Position numbers and translations under genes: made by a program. This document shows positions 8,155 to 17,650 of a stretch of 63,070 nucleotides of DNA, in pieces (within the stretch, counting starts at the first letter, position 1; each line of letters begins with the position of its first letter). The notes under the pieces are model-generated. The model was not told where the DNA came from and ran no database searches. It saw only the letters and a list, made by a program, of their open reading frames with translations. This DNA is from Hymenobacter rigui (GTDB lineage: Bacteria; Bacteroidota; Bacteroidia; Cytophagales; Hymenobacteraceae). The DNA lies in contig NZ_RWIT01000022.1 in the NCBI RefSeq assembly GCF_003944715.1, positions 1 through 63,070 of the forward strand. The letters are read 5' to 3'.

Positions 8155-11100
8155 ATGAAAAGAAAGTTACTGTTGCTGGCCCCCGTGCTGGCCCTGGCCG
8201 TGGCCCCCGCCTGGGCCCAGCAGCGCCGCGTGCAGGGGGTGGTTAAGTCGGACAAGGGCGAGGCCCTGCCCGGCGTAACCGTGGTAGTGAAAGGTACCAG
8301 CACCGGGGCCACTACCGATGGCGAAGGCCGCTTCAGCCTGGCCGTGCCCGATAATGCCACGCTGCGCTTCAGCTACATTGGCTTTCTGCCCTACGAGGTG
8401 GCCGTGGGCAGCAAAACCGACCTCACGGTGGCCCTCAAGGAAGACACCAAAACCCTGGACGACGTGGTGATTATCGGCTACCAGGCCGTGCAGCGCCGCG
8501 ACGTGACGGGCTCGGTATCGTCGGTGAATTCCCAGCAAATCAAGGACATTCCGGTAAACTCCGCCGCCGAGGCCCTCACGGGGCGGCTGGCCGGGGTGCA
8601 GCTCACTTCCTCCGAAGGCACGCCCGGCAACCTGGATGTGCGGGTGCGGGTGCGGGGCGGCGGCTCGGTAACCCAGGACAACTCCCCGCTGTACGTGGTG
8701 GACGGCATCCAGATTGAAAACGCGCTGAGCGTGATTGCGCCCCAGGATATTGCCTCGGTGGACGTGCTCAAGGATGCCTCGGCCACGGCCATTTACGGGG
8801 CCCGCGGGGCCAACGGCGTGGTCATCATCACCACCAAGAAAGGCATTGAGGGCAAAACCGTTATCAGCTACAACGGCTTTGCTGGCTTCCGCCGTATCAG
8901 CAAGAAGCTGGGCGTGCTGGGGCCCGATGACTACCTGAACTACCAGTACGAGCGGGCCCAGCTGGCCGGGGCCACCGGCCAGGGCGGCCTCTCCGCCTAC
9001 GGCAAGCTGTTCGGCTCGCGTAATTATATGAGCGACACGCTCACACGGGCCCGCCAGGCCCCGTTTGTGGACTGGCAGGATGAGGTGTTCGGGCGCGATG
9101 CCTTCCAGCAGACGCATAACCTGTCGGTGTCGGGTGGGGTGAAGGGCACCACGTATTCGCTAAGCCTCACGCGCAACAACGAGGACGGCATCCAGCGCGG
9201 CTCCGACTTCACCCGCAACCTGATCAACTTCCGCTTCGACACCAAGCCCATGGACCGCCTGCGGGTGGGCCTGAACATGCGCTTCAACGACCAGACGGTG
9301 AACGGGGCGGGCACCTCCACCTCGGGCTCCAACGTAACCTCCCGCCTGCGCAACACCCTGCAGTACATGCCCCTGATGGTGCCCAACTCCTCGGGCCAGG
9401 TGCTGGACCCCAACACCTTCGACGACGAGTTCTTCACCAACTCCTCGCTGGTAAACCCGGTGCTCACCATCGACAACGAGTACCGCCGCGACAAGCGCCG
9501 CACCTTCAACGTGGGGGCCAACGCGGCCCTCACCCTGGCCAAGGGCCTCACGCTGAGCTCCACGGCGGGTTTCGATATTACGAACTCGGAGCTGGGTACC
9601 TTCAACGGGCGGTACTCGCCCACCATCCGGCAGGCGGCCGGCGGCTACCTTAGCCTGCCGTTTGCCACCATCACCACGGCTACCCAGGGCACGCTCAACA
9701 ACTCCAACACGCTGAGTTACAGCTGGGAGAAGGGCAAGCACCAGGTGGGCGCGCTGATTGGCGAGGAAATCTACCAGCAGCAAACCAAGCAGCAGTACAT
9801 CCAGACCAACTTTCTGCCCCTGGATATTACCGCCGAGCGGGCCCTGGCTAACATCAACCAGGGCGTGCTGCCCACCGGCGTAACAGCCCAGCCCGTGCTG
9901 CCCGGCACCAGCATCCCCACCGATTACCGCCTGCTTTCGGGCTTTGGCCGCCTCACGTATTCGTTCGACGACAAGTACCTGTTCACGGGCACGTTCCGGG
10001 GCGACGGGTCTTCGAAGTTCCGGCGGGGCAACCGCTGGGGCTACTTCCCCGGGGCTTCGGTGGCCTGGCGTATTTCCAAGGAGGAATTCTTCAAGGCCGT
10101 GCCAGCCGTGTCGGACCTGAAGCTGCGCCTGAGCTACGGCCAGGCCGGCAACAACCGCATCAACGACTTCCTCTACGACCAGCTGTACTCGGCCGGCAGC
10201 GCGCCCTACTACCTCAACCACCTGCAGGTGCTGGGGGCCGCCGCTACCACCCTGCCCAACCCCGATCTGAAGTGGGAAGTAACCACCTCGCGCGACCTGG
10301 GCGTGGACCTTTCGCTGTGGGATAACCGGGTGCAGTTTACCGGCGACGTGTACTACAACACCACCTCCGATCTGCTCATCAACCAGCCCATTCCGCCGTT
10401 TCTGGGCTACACCAGCCAGCTGCGCAACATCGGCAAAACCTCCAACAAGGGCCTGGAGCTGCAGCTGACGGGCACCATCTTTAACAAGCCCAACTTCACC
10501 TGGACGGCCACGGCCAACGCCTCGCTCAACCGCGGCAAAATTGAAAGTCTGGGCTCGGGCCTGCAGGAAATTCCGGGTATTGCCTCAGGCTGGGCCGGCA
10601 CCGCCCTCAACCGCGACTACGTGGCCCGCGTGGGCCAGCCGGTGGGCCAGATGTACGGCTACGTAACGGATGGCTTCCTCACGGCCAACGACTTCGAGAG
10701 CTACAACGCCACCACCCAGACCTGGACGCCCAAAGCCGGGCTGGCAAACAACCTGGGCATCATCGGCGAAACGGCCTTCCGCCCCGGCCTCATCAAGCTG
10801 AAGGACCTGAACGGCGACGGCGTGATTAACGACCAGGACCAGACGGTTATCGGCAATGCCAACCCCAAAATTGCGGGCGGTCTGAACCAGCAATTCACGT
10901 TCAAGAACTTCGACGCCAGCGTGTTCCTGAACTTCGTGCTGGGCAACGACATCTACAACGCCAACAAGATTGAGTTCACCTCCAACACGGCCAACACCGT
11001 GTTCAGCAACGTGCTGGACGTGATGAGTGACCGGTACCGGCTGGTGAACTCGGAAGGGGTGCTGGTGACGGATATAAATGCGCTGAACCAGCTCAACCAG

Positions 11101-11406
11101 AACGCCAGCATCTGGACGCCCACGCGCAACTACTTCCTGCACTCCTGGGCCGTGGAGGACGGCTCGTTCCTGCGCGTGAACAACGTGACCTTTGGCTACA
11201 CCCTGCCCAAGGCCCTCACTACCCGCGCCCACGTGCAGCAGCTGCGTTTCTACGTGACGCTCAACAACCTGTACACCTTCACCCGGTACTCGGGCTACGA
11301 CCCGGAGGTGAACACGCGCCGCGCCACCCCGCTCACGCCGGGCGTCGATTACGCCGCTTACCCGCGCAGCCGCGCCTTCCTGTTCGGCCTGAACCTGTCC
11401 CTCTAA
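8155..11406 (+). CDS. SusC/RagA-family TonB-linked outer membrane receptor
   Basis: A 1083-residue outer membrane importer, probably for pectic oligosaccharides. Residues 1-21 are a signal peptide (APAWA-Q). Residues about 24-100 form a carboxypeptidase-regulatory-like domain (VQGVVKSDKGEALPGVTVVV). A plug domain follows, with PLYVVDGIQIENA and DVLKDASATAIYGARGANGV, then a 22-strand-type barrel ending RAFLFGLNLSL with a terminal aromatic/aliphatic pattern. The length fits the family. The susD gene follows after 18 nt, forming the usual SusC-SusD lid-barrel pair. The substrate is inferred from the neighbouring pectin enzymes. Transcription probably starts from the divergent region controlled by the LacI protein. 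Confidence 0.95.
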   Translation: MKRKLLLLAPVLALAVAPAWAQQRRVQGVVKSDKGEALPGVTVVVKGTSTGATTDGEGRFSLAVPDNATLRFSYIGFLPYEVAVGSKTDLTVALKEDTKTLDDVVIIGYQAVQRRDVTGSVSSVNSQQIKDIPVNSAAEALTGRLAGVQLTSSEGTPGNLDVRVRVRGGGSVTQDNSPLYVVDGIQIENALSVIAPQDIASVDVLKDASATAIYGARGANGVVIITTKKGIEGKTVISYNGFAGFRRISKKLGVLGPDDYLNYQYERAQLAGATGQGGLSAYGKLFGSRNYMSDTLTRARQAPFVDWQDEVFGRDAFQQTHNLSVSGGVKGTTYSLSLTRNNEDGIQRGSDFTRNLINFRFDTKPMDRLRVGLNMRFNDQTVNGAGTSTSGSNVTSRLRNTLQYMPLMVPNSSGQVLDPNTFDDEFFTNSSLVNPVLTIDNEYRRDKRRTFNVGANAALTLAKGLTLSSTAGFDITNSELGTFNGRYSPTIRQAAGGYLSLPFATITTATQGTLNNSNTLSYSWEKGKHQVGALIGEEIYQQQTKQQYIQTNFLPLDITAERALANINQGVLPTGVTAQPVLPGTSIPTDYRLLSGFGRLTYSFDDKYLFTGTFRGDGSSKFRRGNRWGYFPGASVAWRISKEEFFKAVPAVSDLKLRLSYGQAGNNRINDFLYDQLYSAGSAPYYLNHLQVLGAAATTLPNPDLKWEVTTSRDLGVDLSLWDNRVQFTGDVYYNTTSDLLINQPIPPFLGYTSQLRNIGKTSNKGLELQLTGTIFNKPNFTWTATANASLNRGKIESLGSGLQEIPGIASGWAGTALNRDYVARVGQPVGQMYGYVTDGFLTANDFESYNATTQTWTPKAGLANNLGIIGETAFRPGLIKLKDLNGDGVINDQDQTVIGNANPKIAGGLNQQFTFKNFDASVFLNFVLGNDIYNANKIEFTSNTANTVFSNVLDVMSDRYRLVNSEGVLVTDINALNQLNQNASIWTPTRNYFLHSWAVEDGSFLRVNNVTFGYTLPKALTTRAHVQQLRFYVTLNNLYTFTRYSGYDPEVNTRRATPLTPGVDYAAYPRSRAFLFGLNLSL

Positions 11407-11424
11407 TTCCCACTCCCAGTTGAT

Positions 11425-13269
11425 ATGAAATCCGCATTCACTTTTCGGGCCGCACTGGCTGGGCTGGCCTTGGCGGGCAGCGCCGGAGCACTGGTTTCCT
11501 GCAAAGATTACCTCGACGTGGAGCCCGTGGCCCTGAACACCACGGCCTACACCTTCAGCACCGTGGCCGGTGCAACGGCCGCCATCATCGGGGCCTACGA
11601 CCCGCTCTCGGGCGACCAGAGCTACGGCACCCGCGTGAGCATGTACTTCCCCTACGACTCCGATGAGATGATTGGCTCGGTGGGGGCGGCCGACGGGGCC
11701 CGGCGCAGCATTGCCCGCTACAAGTCGCTGCCCACCAACACGGAAATCACCAACCCCTGGAACACGCTGTACCAGGGCGTGGAGCGCAGCAACATCTGCA
11801 TTCAGCAGATTCCGCAAATGGAGCTGTATAACAGCGGCGCCGCCGCCGATACGGCGGCCCTGCACCGCCTGCACGGCGAGGCCCTCACGCTGCGGGCCCA
11901 GTACTACTTTGAGCTGATTCGAAACTGGGGGGATGTGCCGGCGCAGTTCACGCCCTCGGTATCGGGTCAGGATTTCAACCTGCCCAACGCCGACCGTAAT
12001 GCCACGCTCACCAAGCTGATTGCCGATTTGCTGCAGGCCGAGAAGCTGGTGCCCTGGCGCACCAAAGCCGGGGCCGCCAGTGAGCGAATCACGAAGGGCG
12101 CGGTGAAGGCGTTACGCGCCCGTCTGGCCTTGTACCGCGGCGGCTACTCGCTGCAGGGCAACCAGATGACGCGCCCTGCCGACTACCTCGATTACTACCG
12201 CATTGCCCGCGACGAGTGCGCCTCGCTGCTGACCAACCGCGCGGAGCACACCCTGAATACCAGCTTCCTGGAAGTGTTCAAGAGCATCAACGAGCAGCGC
12301 GCCGAATCGGCCAACGAAATTATGTTTCAGGTGGGCATGGGCGGCTCCACGGCCGTGTCGGACAGCAAGCTGGGCTACTATAACGGGCCCCGGTTGAACG
12401 CCTCGCCCATCTATGGCTCTACCCAGGGCGCGGTAACGGTGGTGCCCACGTACTTCTACGCCTTCGACTCGCTGGATGCCCGCCGCGACGTGACCATCAC
12501 CACGTACAGCATTCCGAACACCAACTTTCAGACCGGCGTGGCCCTGGGCGCTATTACCGACGGCAAGTTCCGCCGCGACTGGCACACGCCCGCCATTCCG
12601 GGCACCGGCAACTACCTGGGCTACAACTGGCCGCTCATCCGCTTCGCTGATGTGCTGCTGATGTTTGCCGAAGCCGAAAACGAGCTGAACGGTCCCACCA
12701 CGGCCGCCCAGAATGCTTTGCTGGAAGTGCGCACCCGCGGCTTCGGCGGCAACCGCACCCGCGCCCTGGTAGGCCTCGACCTGACCTCAAAAGCCAGCTT
12801 CTTCAACGCCCTGGTAAACGAGCGGTACCTGGAGTTTGGTGGCGAAGGCATCCGCAAGTATGATTTGCTGCGCTGGAACCTGTTTGAGGCCAAGCTGACC
12901 GAGGCCAAAGCCAACCTGCTGAAGCTGGCCCTGAACCAGGCCCCGTACCAGACGGTGCCCCAGTACATGTACTTCAAAACGCCCACGGCCATCGGTGCCA
13001 TTCAGTGGGCCCGGTCGTTCTACCGGCCTTCACCGGCCGCCACGCCCGCTGGCACTACCCGCGTAAACTGGCGCCAGGCCATTGATGCCGCCTACATTGC
13101 CAACACCCGGCCCACCGGTACGTCGGCCACCGTGGGTACCACCACGGCCGCCAGCACCGGCACCGGCCTGGCCGCCGAGTACGTGCCCGGCATGGGCAAG
13201 GAGCTGCTGCCCTTCCCACAAAGCACCCTGGCCGCCGACCCGGCCCTGAAGCAGAATTTCGGGTACTAA
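11425..13269 (+). CDS. SusD/RagB-family surface glycan-binding lipoprotein
   Basis: A 614-residue lipoprotein. The N-terminus ends in a lipobox (GALVSC, Cys at residue 26) followed by KDYLDVEPVA, the usual start of SusD proteins. The tetratricopeptide-like helical core includes LRAQYYFELIRNWGDVPAQ, and the C-terminal SusD domain includes PLIRFADVLLMFAEAEN and NERYLEFGGEGIRKYDLLRW. It should cap the SusC barrel at 8155-11406 and bind pectic oligosaccharides on the cell surface. The binding preference is not readable from sequence. An Ala/Thr-rich stretch near residues 565-580 looks like a flexible insert. Confidence 0.94.
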   Translation: MKSAFTFRAALAGLALAGSAGALVSCKDYLDVEPVALNTTAYTFSTVAGATAAIIGAYDPLSGDQSYGTRVSMYFPYDSDEMIGSVGAADGARRSIARYKSLPTNTEITNPWNTLYQGVERSNICIQQIPQMELYNSGAAADTAALHRLHGEALTLRAQYYFELIRNWGDVPAQFTPSVSGQDFNLPNADRNATLTKLIADLLQAEKLVPWRTKAGAASERITKGAVKALRARLALYRGGYSLQGNQMTRPADYLDYYRIARDECASLLTNRAEHTLNTSFLEVFKSINEQRAESANEIMFQVGMGGSTAVSDSKLGYYNGPRLNASPIYGSTQGAVTVVPTYFYAFDSLDARRDVTITTYSIPNTNFQTGVALGAITDGKFRRDWHTPAIPGTGNYLGYNWPLIRFADVLLMFAEAENELNGPTTAAQNALLEVRTRGFGGNRTRALVGLDLTSKASFFNALVNERYLEFGGEGIRKYDLLRWNLFEAKLTEAKANLLKLALNQAPYQTVPQYMYFKTPTAIGAIQWARSFYRPSPAATPAGTTRVNWRQAIDAAYIANTRPTGTSATVGTTTAASTGTGLAAEYVPGMGKELLPFPQSTLAADPALKQNFGY

Positions 13270-13292
13270 AAGTTAGCTGTTAGCTATCAGCC

Positions 13293-13387
13293 CGTCATGC
13301 TGAGCTTGTCGAAGCATCTCTACCGCTTCGTTGCAGTAGAATAATCCAACGAAGCGGTAGAGATGCTTCGGCAGGCTCAGCATGACG
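13293..13387. repeat. intergenic inverted repeat, GTCATGCTGAGC family
   Basis: The arms at 13293-13333 and 13347-13387 carry CGTCATGCTGAGCTTGTCG... and AAGCATCTCTACCGCTTCG; the hairpin is about 40 bp with a 13-nt loop. Relatives lie at 22036-22172 and 55533-55626. It lies between susD and kdgF. Confidence 0.85.
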
Positions 13388-13419
13388 TTCTAATGTTCCT
13401 CCACCTCATCCCAACTACC

Positions 13420-13728
13420 ATGAACAACGAAACCTGGCTAACCGTGGGCGAGGGTGTGCAGCGGCAGGTGCTCACCTACGGGCCCGACCTGATGCTGGTG
13501 AAAGTGCGCTTTGCCACCGGCGGCGTGGGGGTGCGGCACCAGCATGTGCACGCCCAGATTACCTACGTGGAAAGCGGGGTGTTCCGGTGCACGGTGGGGG
13601 AGGAGGCAGTGGTGCTGCGCGCCGGCGAAACCTTCTACGCCGCCCCGCTGGTGTGGCACGGGGTGGAGTGCCTGGAGGCCGGCGTGCTGCTCGATTCGTT
13701 CAGCCCCATGCGGGAAGATTTTGTGTAA
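13420..13728 (+). CDS. kdgF: KdgF-like cupin, unsaturated uronate ring-opening protein
   Basis: A 102-residue single-domain cupin. The motif HQHVHAQITYVESG (two metal His plus Gln) and the later PLVWHGVE (His) give the metal site; the end LLDSFSPMREDFV is the KdgF-type C-terminus. KdgF proteins convert 4,5-unsaturated galacturonate or mannuronate, released by GH105 or GH88 enzymes, to 5-keto-4-deoxyuronate. The upstream extension to 13363 runs into the palindrome and is rejected in favour of the ATG at 13420. It lies between susD and the CE8-PL10 gene. The next enzymes of this branch, KduI and KduD, are not in the window. Confidence 0.85.
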   Translation: MNNETWLTVGEGVQRQVLTYGPDLMLVKVRFATGGVGVRHQHVHAQITYVESGVFRCTVGEEAVVLRAGETFYAAPLVWHGVECLEAGVLLDSFSPMREDFV

Positions 13729-13753
13729 ACGCGGCGGCTGACGCCCACTGCTT

Positions 13754-15931
13754 ATGAAACGAGTACTGATTTTACTGTGCCTGCTGGTCGGGGTTGGGGA
13801 AATGGGAACCGTATCGGCCCATGACCGGCAGGTGACGGTGGCCGCGGATGGTTCGGGGCAGTTCCGGACCATCCAGGCGGCCATCAACAGCTTGCCCGAC
13901 GAGGCCGCCCAGCCGCGCACCATCTACATCAAAAACGGCACCTACCACGAGAAGGTGTACCTGGATAACAAGCAGAACCTGACGCTGAAGGGGCAGAGCG
14001 AGCAGGGCGTGGTGCTGACCTACAGCCAGGCCCGCGACGCCTGGCGCTGCGACCCGGCCGGCAGCCCCGACGACTGGGGCGCGGCCACGCTGAACATGCG
14101 CAACTCCCCAGACATCACCCTGGAAAACCTGACGGTGCTGAACCCCTACGGCTTCGAGGCCGCCGGCGACGTGCTGCTGCCCTGCCCCCAGGAAGCCAGC
14201 GGCCAGCGCAAAGTCAGCAAAACCGGCCACCAGTTTGCCCTGCGCACCATGCCCGGCACCACCCGCCTCACCGTGAAGCACTGCACCTTCCGGGCCCTGG
14301 GCGGCGACACCGTGAGCCCCTGGGACGTGGACGCCGGCCTGTACTACTTCCAGGACTGCACCATGGAGGGCGGGGTGGATTTCTACTGCCCCCGGGGCTG
14401 GGCCTACGCCGAAAACTGCCGCTTCATCTGCCACAACCCCAACGCCGCCATCTGGCACGATGGCACCGGGGAAGTAGACCAGAAAACGGTGCTGAAAAAC
14501 TGCCGCTTCGAGGGCGACCCGAACTTCAAGCTGGGCCGCTTCCACCGCGAATCCCAATTCTACATCATAGGCTGCCGCTTCGCCAAGGAAATGGCCGACG
14601 CGGATATCTACTGGGCGCAGTCGGGGCCCGGGGCGCAGCAGTGGGGACGCCGCGTGTACTACCAGAACTGCCACCGCGACGGGGGCGACTACGCCTGGCA
14701 TAAGGACAACCTGAGCACGGCCAAAGGCAGCCCTAAACCCAAGCAAATCACTGCCGACTGGACGTTTGGGGGCCGCTGGTACCCGAAGTCGAAGAAGCCC
14801 GCCACGGTGGCCCTGAAGCCGTCCAATCTGAATAAAGACCAGTTCACGGCCCTGCCCCGCCAGACGATTGTGTCGGCCGAAACCAGCACGGCGGCTCCGC
14901 TGCCGGTGGTGGCCGCCGGGGCCGTGGCCCCCGCCACACCGGTGCGCGACTCGGTGGCCGACCGCATGCTGGTGTACCAGCGCACGGTGGGCGGCTGGCC
15001 CAAAATGGTGAACGACGTGAAGGTGAAATACGACCACCCGCTGACGGCCGCTGAGCGCGCCGCTGCCCGGGCTGCTACTCCGAAGTCGGATGCTACCATT
15101 GATAACGAGGCTACCACCCGCGAAATCCGCTACCTGGTGGCCACCTTCCGCAGCACTCAGAACCTGGCTTACCGGGCCGCCGCCGAGAAAGGCATCCGCT
15201 ACCTGCTGCAGATGCAGTACCCCAACGGCGGCTTCCCGCAGTACTACCCCGACCTGAGCAGCTACCGCCACCAGATTACCTACAACGACGACGCTATGGT
15301 ACGGGCCCTGCTGGTGCTACGCGACGTGGCCCGCGGTGCCAACGGCTTTTCGGTGGTGGATGCCGCGTTGTTGGAACCCGCCAAACAGGCCGTAGCCCGG
15401 GGTATCGACTGCATCCTGAAAACCCAGTACGTGCAGAATGGCCAACTCACGGCTTGGTGCGCCCAGCACGACGAGAAAACCCTGCTGCCGGCCAAGGCCC
15501 GGGCCTTCGAGCTGGCCTCGCTGAGCGGCATGGAAACCGTGAACATCGTGCGCTTTCTGATGGACACCGAAAACCCCACGCCCGCCATTAAAAAGTCGAT
15601 TGAAGCCGCCGTGACTTGGTTGCAGGCCGTGCAGCTCACCGGCTACACTATCAAAGATGTGCCCAACCCCAAGCTGCCCAAGGGCTACGACCGGGTGATT
15701 GTGCCCGAGGCCGGCTCCACCATCTGGGCCCGCTTCTACGACCTCACCACCAACCAGCCCCTCTACGTGGGGCGCGACTCCCGGCCGTATCCGGCCCTGG
15801 CCGACATCGAGTACGAGCGCCGCACCGGCTACGCCTACGCCGGCACCTGGCCCGAAAAGCTGCTCAGCCGCGACTATCCGCGCTGGCAGCAGAAATGGAA
15901 CCCTGCGGCCCCTGCTGCACCCAAGCAATAA
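13754..15931 (+). CDS. CE8 pectinesterase - PL10 pectate lyase fusion
   Basis: A 725-residue exported protein (signal peptide residues 1-22). Residues about 26-345 form a right-handed beta-helix of the pectinesterase kind (DGSGQFRTIQAAINSLP, YIKNGTYHEKVYL). The active-site region is divergent: GGDTV where QDTL is usual, GVDFYCP for the common VDFIFG, and LGRFHR for LGRPW. The presumed nucleophile Asp of VDF is kept. An Ala/Pro/Val-rich linker (about 375-395) leads to a PL10 alpha/alpha toroid (GGWPKMV, DNEATTREIRYL, QYPNGGFPQYYPD, YVGRDSRPYPALADIEYERRTGY). The pair would remove methyl esters and then cleave the exposed polygalacturonate by beta-elimination, giving the unsaturated ends that GH105 and KdgF act on. 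Confidence 0.9.
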   Translation: MKRVLILLCLLVGVGEMGTVSAHDRQVTVAADGSGQFRTIQAAINSLPDEAAQPRTIYIKNGTYHEKVYLDNKQNLTLKGQSEQGVVLTYSQARDAWRCDPAGSPDDWGAATLNMRNSPDITLENLTVLNPYGFEAAGDVLLPCPQEASGQRKVSKTGHQFALRTMPGTTRLTVKHCTFRALGGDTVSPWDVDAGLYYFQDCTMEGGVDFYCPRGWAYAENCRFICHNPNAAIWHDGTGEVDQKTVLKNCRFEGDPNFKLGRFHRESQFYIIGCRFAKEMADADIYWAQSGPGAQQWGRRVYYQNCHRDGGDYAWHKDNLSTAKGSPKPKQITADWTFGGRWYPKSKKPATVALKPSNLNKDQFTALPRQTIVSAETSTAAPLPVVAAGAVAPATPVRDSVADRMLVYQRTVGGWPKMVNDVKVKYDHPLTAAERAAARAATPKSDATIDNEATTREIRYLVATFRSTQNLAYRAAAEKGIRYLLQMQYPNGGFPQYYPDLSSYRHQITYNDDAMVRALLVLRDVARGANGFSVVDAALLEPAKQAVARGIDCILKTQYVQNGQLTAWCAQHDEKTLLPAKARAFELASLSGMETVNIVRFLMDTENPTPAIKKSIEAAVTWLQAVQLTGYTIKDVPNPKLPKGYDRVIVPEAGSTIWARFYDLTTNQPLYVGRDSRPYPALADIEYERRTGYAYAGTWPEKLLSRDYPRWQQKWNPAAPAAPKQ

Positions 15932-15942
15932 CGGTTTTTCTC

Positions 15943-17466
15943 ATGCCGCAACTATCCACCCAGCTACTCTCCCAGGCGCCCACCGGGAACGTGCAACTTC
16001 CCCCTGCTCACCTGCTGGCCCTGCCCGAAAAAGTGCTGCAATTTGGCACCGGCGTGCTGCTGCGCGGCCTGCCCGATTTCCTCATCGACAAAGCCAACCG
16101 CCAGGGCATCTTCAACGGCCGCATTGTGGTGGTGAAAAGCACCGACGGCGGCGACATCGACGCCTTCCGCCGCCAGGACGGCCTCTACACCCTCGGCATC
16201 CGGGGCATTGAGGACGGCCGGGAAATTTCCGAAAACGTGGTGTGCGGAGCCATCAGCCGGGTGCTGTCGGCCAAAAGCCAGTGGGCCGACATCCTGGCCT
16301 GCGCCGCTAACCCCGAGCTGATGGTTGTCATTTCCAACACCACCGAAGTCGGCATTCAGCTGGTTTCTGACGACATCACGCAGTGGCCGCCCCAGTCGTT
16401 TCCGGGCAAGCTGCTGGCGTTTCTGCTGGCCCGCTACCGCGCGTTTTCGGGTGATAAAACGAAAGGCCTGGTGATTGTGCCCACCGAACTGATTCCGGAC
16501 AACGGCACCAAGCTGGAAAGCATTCTGCTGGAGCAGGCCCACCGCAACGGCCTCGACGCCGACTTCATTGACTGGCTGGAAACCGCCAATCAGGTGTGCA
16601 ACTCCCTGGTGGACCGCATCGTGCCCGGCCACCCCGACGCCGCCACGCAGGCCACCTTGGAAGCCGAACTGGGTTACGAGGATGAGCTGCTGACCATGTC
16701 GGAAGTGTACACGCTGTGGGCCATTGAGGGCGATGCGCGGGTGAAAAGCGTGCTGAGCTTCGAACAGGCCGACGCCGGCGTGGTGGTGCAGCCCGACATC
16801 AACCTGTTCCGGGAGCTGAAGCTGCGCCTGCTCAACGGCACGCACACGCTCAGCTGCGGCCTGGCTTTCCTGGCGGGCTTACCCACCGTGCGCGCGGCCA
16901 TGGACGACGCCGACGTGGCCGGCTTCATCCACAACCTGATGCTGGGCGACCTGCTGCCGGGCATCCCATACGCAGTAGACGCCAAAACCGGGCAGCGCTT
17001 CGGCATGCAGGTCCTCGACCGGTTCCGCAACCCGGCTATTGAGCACCGCTGGCTGTCCATCAGCATGAACTTCACGGCCAAGCTGCAGATGCGCTGCGTG
17101 CCCACGCTGCTGCACTACTACCGCCGCCTGCACGCCGTGCCCCACTACATGGCCCTGGGGTTTGCCGCCTACCTGCGCTTCATGCGCGCCGAGCGCGAGG
17201 AGCAGGGCGTGTGGTATGGCGAAGTAAACGGTCAGGAGTACCCGATTCAGGACGAAAAGGCCGGGTACTTCGCCGACCTCTGGCAGCGCGTGACGCCCGC
17301 CGAGCTGGTGCGCACCGTGCTGCACAACCAGGCCCTGTGGGGCCACGACCTGCTGGCCCTGCCCGGCCTGGCCGACTGCGTAACCCGCTACATGGAGCAG
17401 CTGCTGCACCAGGGCGCCGCCGCCACTGTGGCCCAGGCCCTCAACCGCAAAGCAGTGGCAAGTTGA
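15943..17466 (+). CDS. uxaB: tagaturonate reductase (altronate oxidoreductase)
   Basis: A 507-residue NAD-dependent enzyme of the mannitol dehydrogenase/UxaB family, reducing D-tagaturonate to D-altronate in the cytoplasm. The N-terminal Rossmann part contains VLQFGTGVLLRGLPDFLIDKAN and VVVKSTDGGDID. The C-terminal domain has LRLLNGTHTLSCGLAFLAGLPTV, with the Lys/Asn/His-type catalytic region of this family (LxNGxHT). The frame is open from 15616 inside the previous gene, but the ATG at 15943 is 11 nt after the CE8-PL10 stop and opens directly at the family start. It lacks a signal peptide. The neighbours uxaA and uxaC give the flanking steps. Confidence 0.92.
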   Translation: MPQLSTQLLSQAPTGNVQLPPAHLLALPEKVLQFGTGVLLRGLPDFLIDKANRQGIFNGRIVVVKSTDGGDIDAFRRQDGLYTLGIRGIEDGREISENVVCGAISRVLSAKSQWADILACAANPELMVVISNTTEVGIQLVSDDITQWPPQSFPGKLLAFLLARYRAFSGDKTKGLVIVPTELIPDNGTKLESILLEQAHRNGLDADFIDWLETANQVCNSLVDRIVPGHPDAATQATLEAELGYEDELLTMSEVYTLWAIEGDARVKSVLSFEQADAGVVVQPDINLFRELKLRLLNGTHTLSCGLAFLAGLPTVRAAMDDADVAGFIHNLMLGDLLPGIPYAVDAKTGQRFGMQVLDRFRNPAIEHRWLSISMNFTAKLQMRCVPTLLHYYRRLHAVPHYMALGFAAYLRFMRAEREEQGVWYGEVNGQEYPIQDEKAGYFADLWQRVTPAELVRTVLHNQALWGHDLLALPGLADCVTRYMEQLLHQGAAATVAQALNRKAVAS

Positions 17467-17472
17467 GCCGTT

Positions 17473-17596
17473 CCGGTCCGACGCCGCAGGCGTCCGACCG
17501 GTTGCCGTCCGCGCCGCCTGAGTAAAGCCGCTCAGATAAGGCCGCAGCAACATCAGCATGAGGCCAACCGGTCAGACGCCTCCGGCGTCGGACCGG
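17473..17596. repeat. intergenic inverted repeat, CCGGTCCGACG family
   Basis: The 32-nt arms at 17473-17504 and 17565-17596 start CCGGTCCGACGCCGCAGGC and end CGACCGGTTG, with few mismatches. A second copy lies at 48744-48852. It sits between uxaB and uxaA. Confidence 0.85.
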
Positions 17597-17650
17597 GCCG
17601 CTTCAATTCCCGATTCTTCCCTCTTTCCTCTAGCTTCTCACTTCTCCAAG

